Positions 13,970 to 26,783 of a DNA stretch of 64,000 nt are shown one piece after another. The translations under genes and the position numbers were made by a program. The stretch comes from Strongyloides papillosus (Eukaryota; Nematoda; Chromadorea; Rhabditida; Strongyloididae): the NCBI GenBank assembly GCA_005656395.1, contig SRSI01000044.1, forward strand, positions 744,001-808,000. The letters are read 5' to 3'. The first letter of the stretch is position 1. The number at the start of each line of letters is the position of its first letter. The notes under the pieces are model-generated. The model was given only the letters and a program-made list of their open reading frames with translations. It had not been told where the DNA came from and did no database searches.

Positions 13970-16550
13970 GCAAAACTTTTTTACTCAAATTTGAAGAGAA
14001 TTACATATTCAAAGTAAAATGATTAATAAATGTGAAGAACTAAAAGAGAAAGATTAATTGATAATAATATATATGTTACTTTATAAGGTCATAACATTTC
14101 TTATTTTCTTAAAATAAAACTTCAAACTTTTATTTTCTTATGAATTTTATAAACTTCAATCTGTTAAAGATTCATCGAAACAATTTTTCTATTACGTTTC
14201 TAAAATGTTTAAAAGCTTTTCTTATAAAAACTTAAAAAAGACTCCCTTATCGTTCGGTAATTTACGAAATTTAAATAAATAAATTAAATTTATATTTACA
14301 GTACACATTAAAGATAATAACGCTTGATAAAAGTTCATTAACCTTTTAGCAATAGTTAAAAAAAACTTCTTATTTAAAATATCTTCTTATTAAGATTATA
14401 TGGATTAAGTCACATTTTGAATAGGCAAAAGATAAATCAAAATCATTCATCTCCATATATATCAAAACATTTTTTAAATTACTTATTTTCTCCTTTAAAC
14501 TTTTACTCTATCATTAGTACACTAAAATAGAGTTTATTCATTAAGCAAAATAATTTCGAATGATATATTTGTACATACTATCATATTTTCTACATATTTT
14601 TCAATGATAATCTTTTAATTCTCATATTTCATGTGAATATTTTTAAATGGTAAGCATAAAAAATTTTTTATGAAATTGATACATTTCTTAAAAGTTGGAC
14701 GGCATAAAATATTTGGAATTTTTAATCTATTCGTTATGAAATTGTATTAATGTAATTAATGGTTATATTTAATTTTTAAATGGTTTTAAAAAAGAAATTG
14801 AGATAAAATAACAAAATACTTTTTTTACATTAAAAATATTAATGTTATTGAACAATAAATGTCAACTTAATGCCAAATAAGTTAAAAATGATATTATTGG
14901 CGAAAATTATATTTTTTTTAAAGATGAACTATTCAGATAATCTAAGTATCAACAAAATGTTAATAGTACATTGACTCTATTTCTAAAAAAAACTACGGTT
15001 TTTATAACTAAAATATCAGATAAGGACCATCTCAGATCGACTGAATTAGTAAGTGATTTTGTTCTTTAATCTTGTTTAAGGATTGAACAGATTTTTTATG
15101 TTTGTCGTAAAGGATCTACTATTTATTTAATGTTATAGTTTTGTTCAAAAAATGAGTCAGTGGTATTCCACAAAATCAATGAAGGAGGAGCTTTTACACG
15201 CTTTAAACATTAGTCAGGAGTTAAGTTTAAGATATGAATGAAACCATCATTGTTTTGTAACAGTGACCAAAAATGCGTTATTTTATATTATATTTAATAT
15301 ATATATTTTTCTTAATTTTCATTTTATTTGCATTAGATGATTCTCTTTTTTTTAAATACCTATACATCTATTGCGAGATCTTTTATACTAAAACTATAAA
15401 CCCCTTTTCAAAATAGCTTTCGGACAAAAAAAGATTAATTTTCTCATTAATTTTAGCTACAATATATCCAAACAGAAAAATATAAAATAATGACTCGAAA
15501 ATCAGTTATCGTCACAGTTTCCTTTTGAATAACAGCACCTTTTTGAAATCGAAGATTGTGAAAAGCAAACTAGTGATAAATATAGGATTTAAATTCTTTT
15601 ACAAAATAAAATATGTCTTCGAAAAATAAGTATACATAAATAAAAAAAACAAGCATTTTAAAAGTTTGTTCCTAAAACTAATATCTATTCTTTAAATAAC
15701 CTAATATTTACTACTATAGTAAACTTCCTTTCATTAGATATGATAAAACTGACTAATCCGCTATTATTAAGTTTGTCATAAAACAATCTTTAAAGTAATT
15801 AAAGAATATTTAATAAAAACACTATTTTTCATAATTACAGATATCGTATTAATAATTGATATTATATATTCATTAGTATAGTAAATTAACTTTTATAAAT
15901 AAATCAAACCTCTATCGGGGATATTTGGAAATAAATAAATGCAAAATATCAAATTATTTTTTGAAAAGGACAAAAGAAATGAAAATTAATTAAATATTTA
16001 TACCATATCACTGCATTTACTTGGAAAATTAATGGAATGTTTTCATTTTTACAAAATAAGAGATTATTTAAAAGAAACTTCATCAAAAACCCATTAATTT
16101 TAAATATCAATGAGATCAAAATGGGTTATGATTTACTGTAATGTTTAATTACTAGTTTTTTCATATTATTAAAACATTTATTATTAACGTGAATTATCAA
16201 CAAGAAAATAAACTTTTTTATGTATAATTTTTCTTATGAAACGTATATTATGAGGGAGATGAAATTTTATCATGTCATCATTTTATATTATATTTATAAA
16301 GGTATAAATGAATAAGTATTTTTTTTAAAATGTTTTCTCTATTTATCATAAATTAAAAAAAACATATCTTGAAGATTATGATAATAAAACAAATAGCTAA
16401 TAATATATTGATTAAACATATTATTTATAAAAAATTTTATTTAACAGAATATCTATGTATTTCAAAACTTTCTTTGTTAAAATCAACAAAATTGTTTTAA
16501 ATATATGATTAAAAGATATTCTGGTATTAAAGAACCAAAAATCATCCTCC
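13970..16550. other. AT-rich intergenic stretch, no gene supported
   Basis: About 2.6 kb. A slightly more complex patch at about 15000-15260 stands out in composition but gives no open frame that I can assign. Otherwise nothing is recognisable. Confidence 0.5.
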
Positions 16551-16784
16551 TTAAACAATTAATATCTCCTTATTTTCTTCATCACAAGGTTCAATTCTAA
16601 TGTAGAGTGTCTTGATAGTGATGTAAGCAATAACAAAGCAATTGCAAACAGTTAAAATAAATAAAAAAAAGTAAAAAAAAACGAATGCAATACGAATGTT
16701 CATTGATACAGCATCCATAATGTTGAAATTCTCGCTCTCAGGTCCGTATGGGAGTGAACCTAACTCCGAAAAAGCAAGTAACAT
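16551..16784 (-). CDS. Short single-pass membrane protein (tandem copy 1)
   Basis: A single exon of 77 residues from the first ATG. A TTTGTAG acceptor lies 14 bases upstream (plus-strand 16799-16801), consistent with spliced-leader addition; the frame also stays open to that acceptor, so a further 5' exon is possible. The N-terminal part reads ELGSLPYGPESENFNIMDAV. It is followed by a hydrophobic span of about 25 residues with several cysteines (around IAFVFFYFFLFILTVCNCFV) and an acidic tail ending CDEENKEILIV. No known family is recognised. A similar small membrane protein lies about 1 kb upstream on the same strand, and the two appear related. The GC content of the exon and the presence of the relative argue that it is real. 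Confidence 0.55.
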   Translation of the reverse strand: MLLAFSELGSLPYGPESENFNIMDAVSMNIRIAFVFFYFFLFILTVCNCFVIAYITIKTLYIRIEPCDEENKEILIV

Positions 16785-16798
16785 TCTCAACTTTTTAA

Positions 16799-17631
16799 CT
16801 ACAAATAAACATATTATTTACATAAACTCATAAAAAAACTGATGATAAAATTTAGTTATCTATATCATTGTTAATATAATAATTACAACACTTTTTAAAA
16901 AGAATAAAAAAAATTTTTATTTCAGAAATACGTATTTTATATATAATATACATCTATGAATTTTATTTGCGAAAAAAAATAGGATTAAAAATATCTTCTT
17001 AAATTACAGTTGTACTATATTAAACTTAACATTTATAGTAGTTGTAATTAATATTAGATGAAATTTCAATTACATTTATTTTATACCTAATATCAATAAA
17101 CTAATGAAAATCATTTTTATATAAACAAACTTTTTAAAATTTTACAGCCAAATATATAGATGAAAAAAATGGGAATAATGTTTAACTTTTTTTTGTACTT
17201 TTTATTTGAAAAACAAAATAAAATGTGATTATTATCTGTTTTATTATTTTGTTTTATATTTATATATGGTATAACAAGAACAACAAGATGTGGTATCTAT
17301 ACTTATTATTGAAAAATAAATCTACTTTTAATTTAAATGAGATAAATGATAGGTAATAATTTATGGTAAATAGAGGTAAAAAAATAATTTTTTTTTGTGA
17401 AACACATATAGGGAAAAATATTTTTCTGGAGGTCATTTCTATAGTAAAAATTATGAATAAATGGTGATATAAACAACTTTCTTTGTTATCAAAAACTTTA
17501 ACAGAAAAAGTTTTCTTCTAGGAATCTTTTTTTAAAAGAAGTTTAAAAGAAAAAAGCTTATTCTATGATTAACAATTTTATTAATTTCAATTAAATAAAA
17601 AAAATTAAAGAAAATTTTTACATAATTGGAT
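16799..17631. other. Spacer between the two small membrane-protein genes
   Basis: About 830 bp of AT-rich sequence with no coding signal, separating two related minus-strand genes. Confidence 0.5.
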
Positions 17632-17844
17632 TTAAAAATTAATAATCTCTGTATCGTTATGATCGAAATCTAAGGCTTGACTTAAAATGAAAACATAAAT
17701 TTGATAATAGTAGCAGGCAATTTGAAGGAAGAGAAATAAGACAAGAAATCCAATAAATGCAAAAAGAAGTTTATTGCTTGACACAGAATCATCATCACAA
17801 TCAATGTCACGATCAAGTATAGGATGCTCTTCAGGTTTCATTAT
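17632..17844 (-). CDS. Short single-pass membrane protein (tandem copy 2)
   Basis: The exon starts at a TTTTAG acceptor (plus-strand 17845-17847), and the ATG begins three bases inside it, giving a 69-residue product beginning MKPEEHPILDRDIDCDDDSV. A single hydrophobic span around LLFAFIGFLVLFLFLQIACY is followed by an acidic tail ending DFDHNDTEIINF. Layout and spacing match the downstream copy: acidic N-terminus, V-S-x-N just before the membrane span, then an acidic tail ending in hydrophobic residues. A DNA block at about 18027-18060 resembles the N-terminal coding part of the other copy, so this gene may have, or may have had, an upstream exon. Trans-splicing directly onto this exon would explain the closeness of acceptor and ATG. 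Function is unknown. Confidence 0.5.
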   Translation of the reverse strand: MMKPEEHPILDRDIDCDDDSVSSNKLLFAFIGFLVLFLFLQIACYYYQIYVFILSQALDFDHNDTEIINF

Positions 17845-17975
17845 CTAAAATTAAAAAATTATTAAATTTAGTGAGAAAACTTCAAATTAAAAAGTTAATT
17901 GATATTTACTAAAAAAAGTAAATCATTTATTTACTCAAAAATGCATTATCTAAATCTTTTGTAATTATAATTAAC

Positions 17976-18060
17976 CTTATTAACACTGGCTAAAAGAGTA
18001 CCATATCTACATTCATCTCCCTTCAGTCTGGTTGGGGGTGAATATTAAATTTATAACTCC
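17976..18060 (-). pseudogene. Block resembling the N-terminal part of tandem copy 1
   Basis: On the minus strand the run GGAGTTA, an 11-base insertion, then TTCACCCCCA matches GGAGTTAGGTTCACTCCCA in the copy at 16.5-16.8 kb, and the following GACTGAAGGGAGATGAAT also aligns. The insertion puts a stop into the frame. Past it, about 24 codons stay open to a possible GTTAAT donor that could join in phase to the exon at 17844. It is either a broken N-terminal exon or a shared regulatory block. Confidence 0.3.
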
Positions 18061-18742
18061 ATGTAAGAATAAAATATACAATATTTATAAACTCATTAAA
18101 AATTTAAAACAATTTGTTACTCTACTTTAAAGATAATATAACTTTAATATTAATGGAAAAAAAATATCTATTTCTAACTTAAAAAACCTAGATTTGAACA
18201 AAAATTAACCAATAAGAGATGAGAAAGTTTGAAAAATTGTTTTTTCCGATAAAATAAAACAATTATTAATCTAACTACCTTTGTGGATTTTGGTTTATTA
18301 AAGTTGAGAAAAAAACCAAAAAATATTCTGTTTCCTTTATATAATATTTTATAAACAAAAAATTAAAATATCCAACATCCTTAGGTTATAAAATTTTTAT
18401 CTATACGAGAAAATTGACGTCAAGGTTGTTTGGATTTCAAAAAATTTATTGGAATAAATAGAATTTTGCTTTTTCAAATTGAAATGTTAATTAAGAAAAG
18501 ATTTTTTATAATTTTTTTCTACCAAATTTATCTTTCTCAATTAGTATAAAGAAAAAAAAAGAACTTTAGGAATGACAATTAAGTTATGTCATTTTTAAAT
18601 GAATCTCTTTACAAATTACCACAAATTATTTTCACCAATAAATTACCCATAATTCATAGAAAACATCATCATTTTTAGAATATTCTATTACTGTATCATT
18701 AAAATTTTGATTATCTTAAGAATACACTAAAAAATACCACTA
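18061..18742. other. AT-rich spacer
   Basis: About 680 bp with no coding signal. Confidence 0.5.
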
Positions 18743-18952
18743 ATGAAATATCTTTTTCTTATACACTTTACTTCCTTCTTAATCCTCTTCATAACATCAT
18801 CATCCCTTAATTTTAAAATTGTACCAAAATCCAAAAATAGGGATTTTTCGAAATTTTTATCTAAAAAGATTTCTGTGGATTTTGTAGAGAAGATAATGAT
18901 AATTTTCTATTTAATCACAAAAATTTTCCCAATATGTGTATTGTGTGATTGA
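18743..18952 (+). CDS. Possible small secreted peptide, weak
   Basis: A 69-codon frame starts with MKYLFLIHFTSFLILFITSS, a good signal-peptide shape, followed by a lysine-rich stretch (KIVPKSKNRDFSKFLSKK) and a second hydrophobic segment. No clear splice acceptor, family motif or second exon is visible. Hydrophobic frames arise by chance in AT-rich DNA, so this is offered only as a candidate. Confidence 0.22.
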   Translation: MKYLFLIHFTSFLILFITSSSLNFKIVPKSKNRDFSKFLSKKISVDFVEKIMIIFYLITKIFPICVLCD

Positions 18953-21900
18953 AAAGAAATTCCTTGGATTAGTAAATTTAAAGCTCATTCATCATCATTT
19001 GATGTATCTTTGATACTCTTAACAAACTGTCAAGTTCAAATTCTTCTTTTTTATTCAAATTCATCTCTCTATCTCAATTCATTCTTTTTACCCCCTCCAA
19101 TCATTCTTTAGACAAATATAGTACACATGTAAATTTAGACAATTATCAATCTAAATATGTATTACTAAGAATTATGATAAAGGTATTAAAATATTAAAAA
19201 TAAAATTAATCTCCACAAAATGTATTATCTTCCCTATTATAACATATAAGTATATAGAGTTAAATTTATTAATACGTATACCTAATATTCTTGACTTTTG
19301 TATTTTGACATTGCTATCTTCAAGTACACAAAAAGACAAAACTCTCACTTGATGATAAATATATTTTACAAATAATTGTCTGATGATTGTACCTTAACAC
19401 TTGAGGTGATGATATTTTATATACATATAATAAGGGTGATATTGTGTTACTATATATCATGAATCAAAGAATGCAATTTATCATTTAAAAGTTTACTTCT
19501 TTTTTATATCTAAAAATACATCAAAAAGACTTATAGGAACACTTTTTAATTTTTAATATATATTTATAGAACTTTTGTTAAATTTTTGTTATTGACAGTG
19601 TCATTATATATTTAGCTTATTTTTAGTTATATTTTAAGATACTAGTCATATTAATTATTTAAATGTAGACTAACTTTTCTAACTACTTTCAATTCTTTAC
19701 TTGATACATTTTCACAATTATCCTTTTTATGCTTCAATTCACATTTAATATATATTATATATATAATATATAAATACAATATATATCCATATATTTATAT
19801 ATTACATACATCTATGTCTATATATATATTTTGAACTATCATCATGGAGAGATTTGTAATTAATCTTTATACATCATAACCACTTCATAATTTATCTAAA
19901 TACTAACTAAATAATGGCACTCTTACTTTCTAAAAACTTTTAAAAACTTTCTACTTTAATTATTTATCCATTTAATAATATAATTTGTTAAGATAAATTT
20001 TATATTTATTTACTAAAGATCATCTATCAATTCTTATTTATATTTATCTCTTCAGTAAGTAAACATTTTTTTATTAACTATAAAATTGTTATAATCTGTT
20101 GTCATGTTATCTCTTACTCCACAGGATACTTTTTACGTAATAATTAAACAAATTTTATTCTCAAGCTTATAATTTAACATCATCTCCCTCCTTTAACCCC
20201 CCTCCTTTCCTCCTCATCCTTTTACATAATCAAAAAAATATATAACAAAAAAAATTAACTTCTGATTAGGTTAAATTACCCTTTTACCACATCTAACAAT
20301 TGCTAATCTACTCTAACAGTTGTATAATAATTTCTACCTTTCGATTGACCCTGTCATTTAAATTGATGTCTACCGTGAACAAATGTCATGATTTCAACAG
20401 AAGATAAGGTATTTTTTTAACTTATACCTTTTCTATTTCCATATTACTATTAGTTATGGCATTCCTTTGTAGTGAACAAACAATAAATCATTTTATAATC
20501 ACTTTACTAACAATTACCCCTTCTACTTCCGTATGGCTAATTTTTTTACTATATACTACCCCCTCTAACTTTCACAAGACATATCTCCTTCTCCATTTCC
20601 TGAAGGATGATTTTTAGATACCCCTTTAAGGAATTTGATACATACATATGATTTCCTGATGTGTGGTTATGTCATATATTGTAAAAATAATTTGTCAGGG
20701 TCCTGTCAAAAAGCTAAGAATATAAAATGATTTTCTCTTCATCAAAACTTAATTTAATTTCTCATCTTTCCTTTTCTCACTCTTCTTCCCTATAATTTTA
20801 CAAATAATAAAAATTATATAAAATAACTATAACACAAATTTCATGGTATATATAATTTATTTATTTTCAACAAATAATAAAAATATATTCCGTTAATTTT
20901 AAAAATTTTTCATCTTACATGATAATTGCTAACAAAAAGAATGATATATACATATGTTAGTTAAAGTTATAGTATTTTGAGATTAACCAAATAAGTCTAT
21001 TAAATTTTGTTAATTTTTATGTCAAGTTTATCAATCTTTCCCTATGGTTCTTTTTGACAGCTCCTCATAAAGCTAAAATCTGTACTTCTTATTATTTTCA
21101 AAACTACTGGCCACTTATTATTTATCTTTCTCCTTTTTGACCAGTCCTCCTCTCTTTTTCAATTTATACTTCTATATATATATGTATATATCTTAAACTT
21201 ATAATGTCACTTTCTCGATTATGATGAGTAAATAGACTTATTATTAATAATAATAATGTATGCCATTTTTATTGTCAGGAATTTGTAGTACTTCAAAAAG
21301 TTGAAACAACAGAAACAGATATTATGTTTCAACTTATTAAAAAAAGAAACCTTATAAATCAATCTGTTGTTTTTTAGTGATTTATCTACTACCGTGTCAT
21401 TTGTAATTTTAAATTATTACTACTTTGTGGCAATCATCATAATCATCCTCTGGTTGTGATTTCTTCACTCTTTATACCTTTTTACTTTCTTTTACCTTTA
21501 TTTTTTATACTTCTCTCTCTCCCCACATAATAATAATCTTTTTTATATCCATAGTTACTAACATTTATAATAATAATCATCATCACTTCATTATCCACCC
21601 CAACATTCGTCATATCAAATATAGAGCTATTTGTCAAGTAACAGCTCGTAAATTAATATTCTCACCTGTTGAAAGTATATATCAAAAGTTGGAAGTTTGT
21701 AATATAAAAGTATAATTAATGATTATCACAACTTTTATTTAATAAAAATATACATCCATTAATATTTCTGATATAATAATATACATCAATACGGCATAAC
21801 TTTAATATTGTTTATAAATAATTTATCTATTTTAATATTCATTAACATTCTCATATAATGATAAACAAAAATTTTGATACATTTCCATCTTTTCTTTTAA

Positions 21901-24313
21901 TTTACATCTCCTATCCTCTCTTTCTCCTCCATTATTCCTTTATCATCATCTTGTAAATTAATATGTTTGATAAAATTTTTCAACAATTATCATTAGAAAC
22001 TCTCCGGACATATGTACTTTATTTTTATTACTAAATATATAATTATCTCTTCCTTCCATCTTCAGAATGTTTTAATAATTTGTTTAATCATATCTAAATC
22101 ATCATAATTATTGGATGATTTTTTCCCTCTCCATCTTTGTTAATACCACTTTTTGACATCTCTCATCAAAATGTACTATTATTTTTTTTGTTCTCATTCG
22201 TTATTATTATTACTCTTCTTCCTTACAATAATCTTTGATATATAATATTATATTCATCAAATAAGAACAAAAAGAATATAACTTTTCTATCTCCTTTAAT
22301 CTTCAATTACTATCTTAAAAGAGGAAAAAAACCTTTTAATTTGTAACAAAAATAAAAAGTTATCGATGATTATGTTTCTATTCAAAAATGTGATTCTTCA
22401 ATAAAGTTTGTAAATAGAAAGATTAAATGGATGATGGACAAAAATTTATAATCTACTTTCTTTCTTATCTTTTTAATAATTATTAAGATAAAGCATAGAT
22501 ATTATTTTTCTATGATATCTGAAACTCATCTTCGTTGTTTTGTTTTAGCATCTTTTTTAGTTAGTTTTTTATTGTAAACATACACCATCATCCATTATTT
22601 TGATACATCTTAAGCTTCCTCCAAACCATCAATATATCTTTTTTAACATCATTTTTTTGTTTTATATAACAAAAATTTTTTTATATTTTTTAATTATATT
22701 TATAATACAAATATTTGTTATATTTTTTGAGAAAAAACATATCATTGATTTTTTTACAATTCTCTCAATAGGTGGTCTTACTTCATTATTTAAATATACA
22801 CATATAACTGTTTTTATTTTGTTTAATTTGTTTTACAATGCCTACCATTTAAAGTAGTCTCTTTTTAGCTACTATCCATAATTATACCACTTCTAAGCGG
22901 TTAATTGAGTGCAATCGTCAAAAGTTAGGATCAAATAAAATACCGAATCTTTTCCTTTTTATCTTTTCATCTTATTTTATAAAAACATTCTACTCTATAT
23001 AGAAGTAGGGGTTCTTACAATTGTCAAAAAGGTTTTTCCTCATTCTATGATCTACTCTTTATCTAATTACATCATATCTTTACATATGTAAATATAGAAA
23101 CTTTTTGACAAAAAAAAAAGAAGATCCGATAATATTAATGTATTCTTTTGAAAATAAATATGCATTAGGAGGTACCTTTTTTTTGTTTTAACATTAACTA
23201 TCAAGAAAACTACTTTATTATCTTTGCCAATTTTATTATAATAGAATACATATACAAAATATACATTTTTGTTAATGAATGATGTAAAAATTGTACTTTT
23301 TTACCTTCTATCAATAAATGTTAAATATTTTGATTAATCATGTAATATCTTATAACATTTTACTTTGAAAAGTTAAAACATTTTATGTACCATATTGATG
23401 AATGAATAAGAATTTTTTATCAAATACATAAACATATTCTAGTAAGGTCCTCATGTAAATATTTTTATAATGCCTTCTTGTGCCTCTATACACCTTCCTA
23501 ATGTAATCACCTATCTACATTTAATCATCCATTTACCCTTCAATATCATTCGTTTTCTACATTAGCTAAACTTTTGGTATTTTAAAATAATTTACTATTA
23601 TACCCATTTGTCAATCATTTTTTTGTATTAGGTAATCTTTTCTTACATGAAAAAGGAAGAGGAAAAATACCTTTTATCTTGCTATTTTTTTATAAAATTA
23701 TATCATTTAATAAATGGTAATTAATTTTGTCACATCTAATTATACCATCATTAATAAACACCTTTAATACTACTTTTATAAAGTGGACCATATGAACGCC
23801 AGGTTTTTTCTCTTTTAAGTATCCTCCATTTTTAAATATGCTAATTGGCTGATTTCATGTTAATTACAAGCTTATAAAAAAGATTTGTCTCCACCCTCCT
23901 CATGTGAAGGATCCATCTCTCCTCCGTTACAGGAGGTTTTTAATTAAAATGTAGTTGTTATTGAGAATGTATATATAAAATAAAGCATATTGTAAATATC
24001 AAAAGATATATGTATATTAATAAGACAATTAATCATTTATTAATATATTGTCATTCATCAACTACATTTTTCCTTTTACTCCCCCTATTTATTATAATTT
24101 TTCGTTACATCTCAATATTAATTATATTTTTGTTTGTTAATTATTAACAATATTAAAAAATAATAATAATAATTTTCATACTTTATTTTTACAGTAAAAG
24201 TAACCAGTTAAAAGAAATTACCTTGTTTTATTAGAAATATAATAATTTACCTACTTTTATGGAATATTTTTAATTATTGGAGCTAATATATTTTATAGTC
24301 CTTTTATGGTTCA
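18953..24313. other. Long pyrimidine-rich intergenic region
   Basis: About 5.4 kb with no supported gene. The plus strand is markedly pyrimidine-rich, clearest at 20160-20230, 21460-21610 and 21890-22230, with runs of TCTCC and CCTCC and very few G. A hydrophobic 85-codon frame at 22600-22857 has low complexity and no splice context. The region lies upstream of the FGFRL1-like gene, whose regulatory sequence it may hold. A TTTTTACAG acceptor-like site occurs at 24186-24194. Confidence 0.5.
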
Positions 24314-26783
24314 ATGATGGGTATCACAAAAAAAGTTATATGCTTTTTTATCTTTATATCATTGTTTTTATCACTTCAAGGAATTTCTCCTGATTCAAGA
24401 GGTTAGTTTATTTTTTTTAAAACAAATAATTAAATGTAAATAAAGGAAACAGTGTAAACATTGTTTTAAATAGACTCATCTAATAAAAAGTACCACATTT
24501 TTAATTAAAAGAAATAATTAACAAAAGTTAAAATTATTTAATTATCTCTAAAAGGGTAAGATATATAAACTATTTAATTAGAAAAATTTTTAACTCCCAT
24601 TATAATAGATAATTATTGAAATTTTCAAAAAGTATATTCATATACTCATCTAATGATTGACAATTTTCTTCCCCTTCAAATATTCACTAAAACTTTCTCT
24701 TGAATAAATTTAAATCAAATGATGTTTTTATTTAATAAGGTGATTGATAAGTTTATCTAATGTATATAAAATTTTTGACAGCTGACTAACAGCTGATTAA
24801 CAGTTTAGGATGTTCAATTGTATATTAGAATTAAAGTAGTAGTCCATTTTAATGCTTATGGATTAAGAGGCTTTTCATTATAGTTATTCAAAAATTTGAA
24901 GTATCCATTGTTATGGGTCATGTTTTTCCGTAAATAAAAACCATATACATATAGAGATATATTCTCAAGTCATTTAAAAATGTTTGATTAAGTAAGAAAT
25001 GACATGTCTTGAGAGAATGGAGATGAGAAGGATATAAGCTTAAATAGATCAGTAAATATAAGTTTTACTTCTTACCCATACAAAAAGATTATAAATAATG
25101 TCAAGTATCTCAAAATGTTTGTTTATTTGTTTTATAATTTTTTTTATAGTTCCACCAAAACTTTATAAGGATATTAAATCAGTATTTAAAGTTCCACAGT
25201 CTCTTAAAACATTTAAGTTTACTTGTCCATTAGTAAATACTGATGATCGTTCTGTAATTATACAATGGATTAAAGATGAAGAGGTAATTGAACCAAGTTA
25301 TAATAGCAGATATAAAACTATAAGAAATGGAAAAGAATTAAAAATTAAGGATATTGAATTAAGTGATACTGGACATTATCAATGTATTGCAATTAATGGT
25401 TTTGGCAATGCTAAAAGTAACTTTACATTAATTGTTTTTGGTATGTTTTAATAAAATCCAAATTATAATATATATAATAAACATATTTAAGATGATGAAG
25501 ATGAATATATACCAAAAGATGAATCATTAGTCCTATCCATAGATGAACAAAAACCATCATGGACATATCAAGATTATATTAATAAACACACTATAGATTT
25601 TATAACACCAAAAATCAATGGGGATTTACAATTAAATTGTGCTAGTAAAGGAAACCCTTTGCCAGAAATTAATTGGTATAAAAATGGACAAAAAATTGAT
25701 TTAGATCAAGCACATCAAAGTATATTATCAGCCAAATTTCTCCTTCATAATGTTCAAAAATCTGATTCTGGTATATACAGTTGTATGGTTTTTAATAAAT
25801 ATGGTAGTATAAATGCAACATTTAGAGTTGTTGTTGGAAGGAATTCTGATGAATTTTCAAGAAATTTTGATTTTAATATTATTGATGATGAGGATGGAGA
25901 TGTTTTGGCTAATTTACAAACTTCAAAAAGTACACAAATAGAAGTACCATCAAATAAATCAGTTCATTTGGGTGCTGATGCAGAGTTTGAATGTAAAATA
26001 AAATGGTCCGAAACTATGCCATTGATTAGATGGTTCAAAAAAGTTGATAGAAACAACGTTGATAAAAAAGACATCGACTCAATTATCAATATTAATCATA
26101 TGGATTTAATTCTAGTTGATAGTTACGGAGCAGAAAATATTATAACACAAAATGGACAAAAAATGTTTATTAAAAAATTAACAATAAAAGACGTTAATCT
26201 AGAAGATGAAGGGACATATGTTTGTGTTGTGTCAAATGCAGGTGATATAATTCAAAGATCCGTTACATTAAATGTCTTTGGTGAACAAAAAAAATCAATA
26301 TTAGAGGATGATTTAATGTCATACTTTAAATATGGTCTTATTATATTTCTATTTTTTGTATTATTATGCATTGGAGCTGTAATATATCTATACAGGAATA
26401 CAAATGATTGTAAAGAGGAGGAAAGATTGACAGTATCACCATTATTAATAGCACCAGTTATTAGACCACCACCACCAAAAATGCCACCACCAAAGACACC
26501 AAATTTTAATAGTAGTGGGAAATTTTTTAATGGTACATTAAATACCTGTACCACAAATACCTACTCACCAATTGTTTATGATATACCATGGGAGAATAGT
26601 GTAAATGTTGCTGTTTTAAAACAATTATCACCAGGAAATGTTCCAATACCAATACATAGGACAATTGCTGAGGATACTTTAAGTCATATTTATGATGAAA
26701 CAGCTAGCCAAATATGTAATGGTCCATATTGGAGTCAAACATTACCATATCAATATAAGAATTATAACAAAAATCATGTTTAA
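24314..26783 (+). CDS. Three-Ig-domain transmembrane receptor, FGFRL1-like
   Basis: Three exons, 24314-24401, 25150-25440 and 25492-26783; both introns leave one base of the codon behind, giving about 556 residues. Exon 1 encodes a signal peptide (MMGITKKVICFFIFISLFLS). Ig1, about 30-127, has cysteines in FTCPL and YQCIA and the FGFR-type ending AINGFGNAKSNFTLIVF, followed by an acidic stretch. Ig2, about 160-235, contains WTYQDYINKHT and LNCASKGNPLPEINWYKNG. Ig3, about 260-375, has FECKI, IRWFKKVD and EGTYVCVVSNAG. A membrane span lies near 405-427. The cytosolic tail of about 130 residues is proline-rich (RPPPPKMPPPKTP) and has no kinase domain. This order and the local motifs fit FGF receptor-like 1, a kinase-less receptor that binds FGFs and heparin and can promote cell adhesion. 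Human FGFRL1 has about 504 residues. Other three-Ig adhesion proteins remain possible. The 748 bp first intron is unusually long for this window. Confidence 0.8.
24402..25149 (+). other. Long first intron of the FGFRL1-like gene
   Basis: 748 bp between the signal-peptide exon (donor GTTAGT) and the Ig1 exon (acceptor TTTTTATAG). It contains CAGCTG at 24779-24784, repeated as AACAGCTGATTAACAG just after, an E-box pair that could bind bHLH factors. No coding signal is visible. Confidence 0.45.

Noticed and set aside
22600..22857. 85-codon hydrophobic frame
   Set aside because: Low complexity F/I/L/Y residues typical of T-rich DNA; no signal, splice or family features.
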